From positions 1-8,237 of the forward strand of contig CBDUYD010000132.1 in NCBI GenBank assembly GCA_965371355.1: a stretch of 8,237 bases of DNA. Reading direction: 5' to 3'. The position numbers and the translations under genes were made by a program. The stretch comes from JASJHI01 sp965371355 (GTDB lineage Bacteria; Actinomycetota; Acidimicrobiia; Acidimicrobiales; Ilumatobacteraceae). Of this stretch, positions 6,238-8,237 are shown piece by piece. A model generated the notes under the pieces. It saw only the letters and a list, made by a program, of their open reading frames with translations. It was not told the origin of the DNA and did no database searches. Numbering within the stretch: the first letter of the stretch is position 1; every line of letters starts with the position of its first letter.

Positions 6238-7313
6238 CAGGAGTACTGGTCGAGGATCGTCGACTCGGTGACCCTCGCCAGGGTGTCGCGGATCGACTTG
6301 GCTGTGGCCGCATCGACGCCGTCGACCGCGGTGAGATCGTCGAGCGTCGCCCGCTGGAGCTTGGCGAGGCCGCCGAAGTGGTCGGCGATCCGGGCGGCCG
6401 TCGGCTTCGGCAGACGGCTGACCCGGTGGAGTATCCGCAGGCCTTTCGGAGCGACCTCCTGGCCGAGGTCGTCGTTGTCGCCGCCGCGATGCAGGGTCGT
6501 CGCGGCGAGGCGGAGATCGAGCACATCGTCGTCGGAGAGCTTGGACATCTCCTCCAACGTCGTCTGCGGGGAGTGGCCGGGTGGGATGTAGTCCTCGATC
6601 ACGAGGTCGAGTTCGTCGTCGATCTCGCCGTACAGCTCATCGAGCTGGAGCCGGAGCAGCCGGGCATCGACGCCGAGCTCGATGATCATCGTCTCGATCT
6701 CGTCGGCGATCCGGTGCACCATCTCGCCGCGTTGCACGACGGCGACCACGTCGCGGAGACTGGTCACGTCCTCGATCTCGACCGCTGTGAGATTGGCGAT
6801 CGCGGAGTCGAGACGCGCCTTGTACCGCTCGAGGGTCTGCAGCGCCTGATTCGCGCGCTCGAGCAGTTGGCCGACCTCTTGCAGCTGGCGCTTGCCGCCG
6901 TCGGTGTAGACGTTGATGACCCCCATCTCCTCGCTCGCCGAGACGACGGGAACGGCGAGCGATCTGGCGACCCTCTCCGCCGTGCGATGCCGGGTGCCGG
7001 TCTCGCTCGTCGGCACGGTGGGGTCTGGGACGAGATGGACGTTCGCACGGGCGATCCGGCCGCCATCGTTGGAGATGATGATCGCGCCGTCCATCTTCGC
7101 CAGCTCGGACAGTCGCTGGGGGCTGTAGGGGGCATCGACGAGAAAGCCGCCAGAACAGATCGACAGCACGTCGGGATCGTCGCTGAGGACCAGCAGCGCA
7201 CCGGCACTCGAGCGGACGACGCGGTCGATGCCATCTCGCAAGGGAGTTCCGGGCGCGACTCGAGCGAGCGCACTGCGCATGTCCTCGCTCGTACCGCTCT
7301 GTCGCGACTCCAC
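6237..7313 (-). CDS. disA: DNA integrity scanning diadenylate cyclase DisA
   Basis: DisA makes cyclic di-AMP from two ATP and pauses at branched DNA, linking genome integrity to second-messenger signalling. From GTG 7313 the protein is 358 residues, the same size as mycobacterial DisA. The DAC domain comes first: APGTPLRDG, then catalytic D75-G76-A77 in KMDGAIII, and G106-TRHRTAE-113 for ATP binding (R108, H109, R110). This numbering agrees with that of characterised DisA proteins. A helical linker (QTLERYKARLDSA, then EIEDVTSLRDVVAVVQR) and a C-terminal helix-hairpin-helix (RLPKPTAARIADHFGGL; LTAVDGVDAATAKSI) follow. Starts at GTG 7340 (367 aa) and ATG 7280 (347 aa) are possible; 7313 is preferred because a TATCAT box lies six bases upstream. 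The usual partner radA is not next to it here. Confidence 0.95.
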   Translation of the reverse strand: MESRQSGTSEDMRSALARVAPGTPLRDGIDRVVRSSAGALLVLSDDPDVLSICSGGFLVDAPYSPQRLSELAKMDGAIIISNDGGRIARANVHLVPDPTVPTSETGTRHRTAERVARSLAVPVVSASEEMGVINVYTDGGKRQLQEVGQLLERANQALQTLERYKARLDSAIANLTAVEIEDVTSLRDVVAVVQRGEMVHRIADEIETMIIELGVDARLLRLQLDELYGEIDDELDLVIEDYIPPGHSPQTTLEEMSKLSDDDVLDLRLAATTLHRGGDNDDLGQEVAPKGLRILHRVSRLPKPTAARIADHFGGLAKLQRATLDDLTAVDGVDAATAKSIRDTLARVTESTILDQYS

Positions 7314-7319
7314 GTTCCG

Positions 7320-7325
7320 ATGATA
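7320..7325 (-). promoter_or_regulatory. Candidate -10 box for disA (leaderless)
   Basis: On the minus strand TATCAT (five of six bases of TATAAT) is followed by CGGAAC and GTG 7313, the layout expected for a leaderless transcript. It lies downstream of GTG 7340, so if it is the promoter that longer start cannot be used. No -35 is recognisable. Confidence 0.45.
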
Positions 7326-7366
7326 GAGGATCGGCGTCACCGCTCGCCGTGGGCGATTCGGCGGGC

Positions 7367-7372
7367 CATGAT
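7367..7372 (+). promoter_or_regulatory. Candidate -10 box for the divergent NHase-accessory-like gene
   Basis: CATGAT followed by GGTCGG and GTG 7379 repeats the six-base spacing seen at disA, on the opposite strand. Only the A at position 2 and T at position 6 plus two others match the consensus; it is weak evidence on its own. Confidence 0.25.
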
Positions 7373-7378
7373 GGTCGG

Positions 7379-8206
7379 GTGATCGATCGGGGGACGCGCT
7401 GGACCGAGGCGGAGTCCCTCGTCGACGAGCCGTTCACCGAGCCCTGGCAGAGCCGTGCCGTCGCGCTCGCAGTCGAAGCGGTCGAGTCTTCGGGTGCGTC
7501 GTGGGACGACTTCCGCGAGCACCTGATCGCGGCGATCGACCTCGACCCGCCCCGTCCGTACTTCGAGAGCTGGCTGCTCGCACTCGAGCGGTTCACGCTC
7601 GATGTGGGCGCGACCGCTGCGGCCCAGCTGGAAACAGAGCGGATGCTGGCGGCCTCGTACCGCGCCGACGAGTCGGGTCACGCCGATCTCGAGGTCTTCC
7701 CGATCGCCGTCACCGAAGGGGTCGTGCTCGCTCTCCTTACGGACATCTTCGAGAACCACTGGCGGCAGATCCGGTTCGGCCCGGTAATCGAGGGAGCGGT
7801 GTACGAGCTGCGCCCGCCGCATCGTCCCGAGCTGTCGATGCTGGACGGCTATCTCACGATCGGCTTCGAGGGCTGGCATGTGCACCTCTGCATCGGCGAG
7901 CACCGGGGTCTACCGGGCAAACCTGTCGGCGACGATCTGGCGCGGCGCCGTCGCTGCAGCCACCTCGAGTTGCAGCGGCTGTGGGCGGAGGGGTCGCCGT
8001 GCGCATGGATGGTGCGGCTGTTCAACGGCGACGGTGACCAGCAGATGACGGTGCTCCTGCCAGGTCCGTTCCTCGACGACGAGCAGCGGATCCTCGACGA
8101 GCCCGACAACTCGCGGCTCGAACTCTGGGATCACCTCCGGTCGCAGTACCTCGGATTGCCCCCGGACCCCGTCGACCGTTCGGCGTCGCGGTTCGTCCAC
8201 GCGTGA
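7379..8206 (+). CDS. Nitrile-hydratase-accessory-like protein fused to an unrecognised C-terminal domain
   Basis: 275 residues from GTG 7379 (GTG 7349 would add 10). Residues about 14-75 (FTEPWQSRAVALAVEAVES, then SWDDF, then PYFESWLLALERF) follow the pattern of nitrile hydratase accessory proteins and of the beta-subunit N-terminus, which help insert the Co or Fe centre. From about 100 on I do not recognise a named family. This half has DIFENHWRQIRFGPVIEG (122-139), GYLTIGFEGWHVHLCIGEHRG (157-177) with H167, H169, C171 and H175 as potential metal ligands, RRCSHLEL (191-198), and RLFNGDGDQQMTVLLPGPFL (213-232). It looks globular, soluble, without signal peptide or membrane segment. No hydratase alpha or beta subunit is in view; the gene is divergent from disA and its downstream side is cut by the window. 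A metallochaperone-like role is inference only. Confidence 0.7.
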   Translation: MIDRGTRWTEAESLVDEPFTEPWQSRAVALAVEAVESSGASWDDFREHLIAAIDLDPPRPYFESWLLALERFTLDVGATAAAQLETERMLAASYRADESGHADLEVFPIAVTEGVVLALLTDIFENHWRQIRFGPVIEGAVYELRPPHRPELSMLDGYLTIGFEGWHVHLCIGEHRGLPGKPVGDDLARRRRCSHLELQRLWAEGSPCAWMVRLFNGDGDQQMTVLLPGPFLDDEQRILDEPDNSRLELWDHLRSQYLGLPPDPVDRSASRFVHA

Positions 8207-8237
8207 AGTGCGCGTGCCGTCGGGCTCAGGCCGTCGG

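Noticed and set aside
6378..7382. Plus-strand open frame opposite disA
   Set aside because: Antisense shadow of a DisA with intact DGA and RHR motifs.

Overview
The window is GC-rich (roughly two-thirds G+C by eye) and reads as chromosomal DNA from a high-GC actinobacterium. The closest flavour is Acidimicrobiia (Ilumatobacter-like), judged from protein wording and gene content; this taxonomic call is inference. The predicted proteins resemble their mycobacterial and streptomycete counterparts (DisA, FadA4-type thiolase, Ccr). GTG and TTG starts are common and Shine-Dalgarno sequences are weak or absent. There is no sign of plasmid, phage, insertion sequence, CRISPR, tRNA or rRNA.

Layout from left to right. 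(1) 1-585, +: 3' end of dnaX (DNA polymerase III gamma/tau), cut by the window edge, followed after 10 bp by recR (596-1207, +). This is a replication/recombination pair. (2) 1208-1510: a convergent intergenic gap of about 300 bp with a strong two-part hairpin, a T-tract on the minus strand and an AT-rich patch, but no gene. (3) An acyl-CoA divergon: an acetyl-CoA acetyltransferase (1511-2701, -) back to back with crotonyl-CoA carboxylase/reductase (ccr, 2813-4147, +). A 111-bp region between them carries a 7-6-7 inverted repeat. Together they fit acetyl-CoA condensation and the reductive carboxylation step of the ethylmalonyl-CoA route. (4) 4212-4862, +: a HAD-family phosphatase whose end overlaps a TTG-started, membrane-anchored GH18 glycoside hydrolase (4852-6066, +). 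(5) 6067-6236: a convergent gap almost filled by two 59-bp direct repeats (one mismatch, 71-bp period), the first forming a long imperfect palindrome. (6) disA, the diadenylate cyclase (6237-7313, -), divergent from a 275-residue protein (7379-8206, +). That protein joins a nitrile-hydratase-accessory-like N-terminal half to an unrecognised C-terminal half rich in conserved-looking motifs.

Most genes are ordinary housekeeping or central metabolism. The features most worth attention are the paired palindromic repeats after disA, the two-domain nitrile-hydratase-accessory-like protein beside disA, and the recurrent placement of TANNNT-like -10 boxes 6-8 nt before start codons, which suggests leaderless transcription. 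I did not find a convincing new multi-gene system here.
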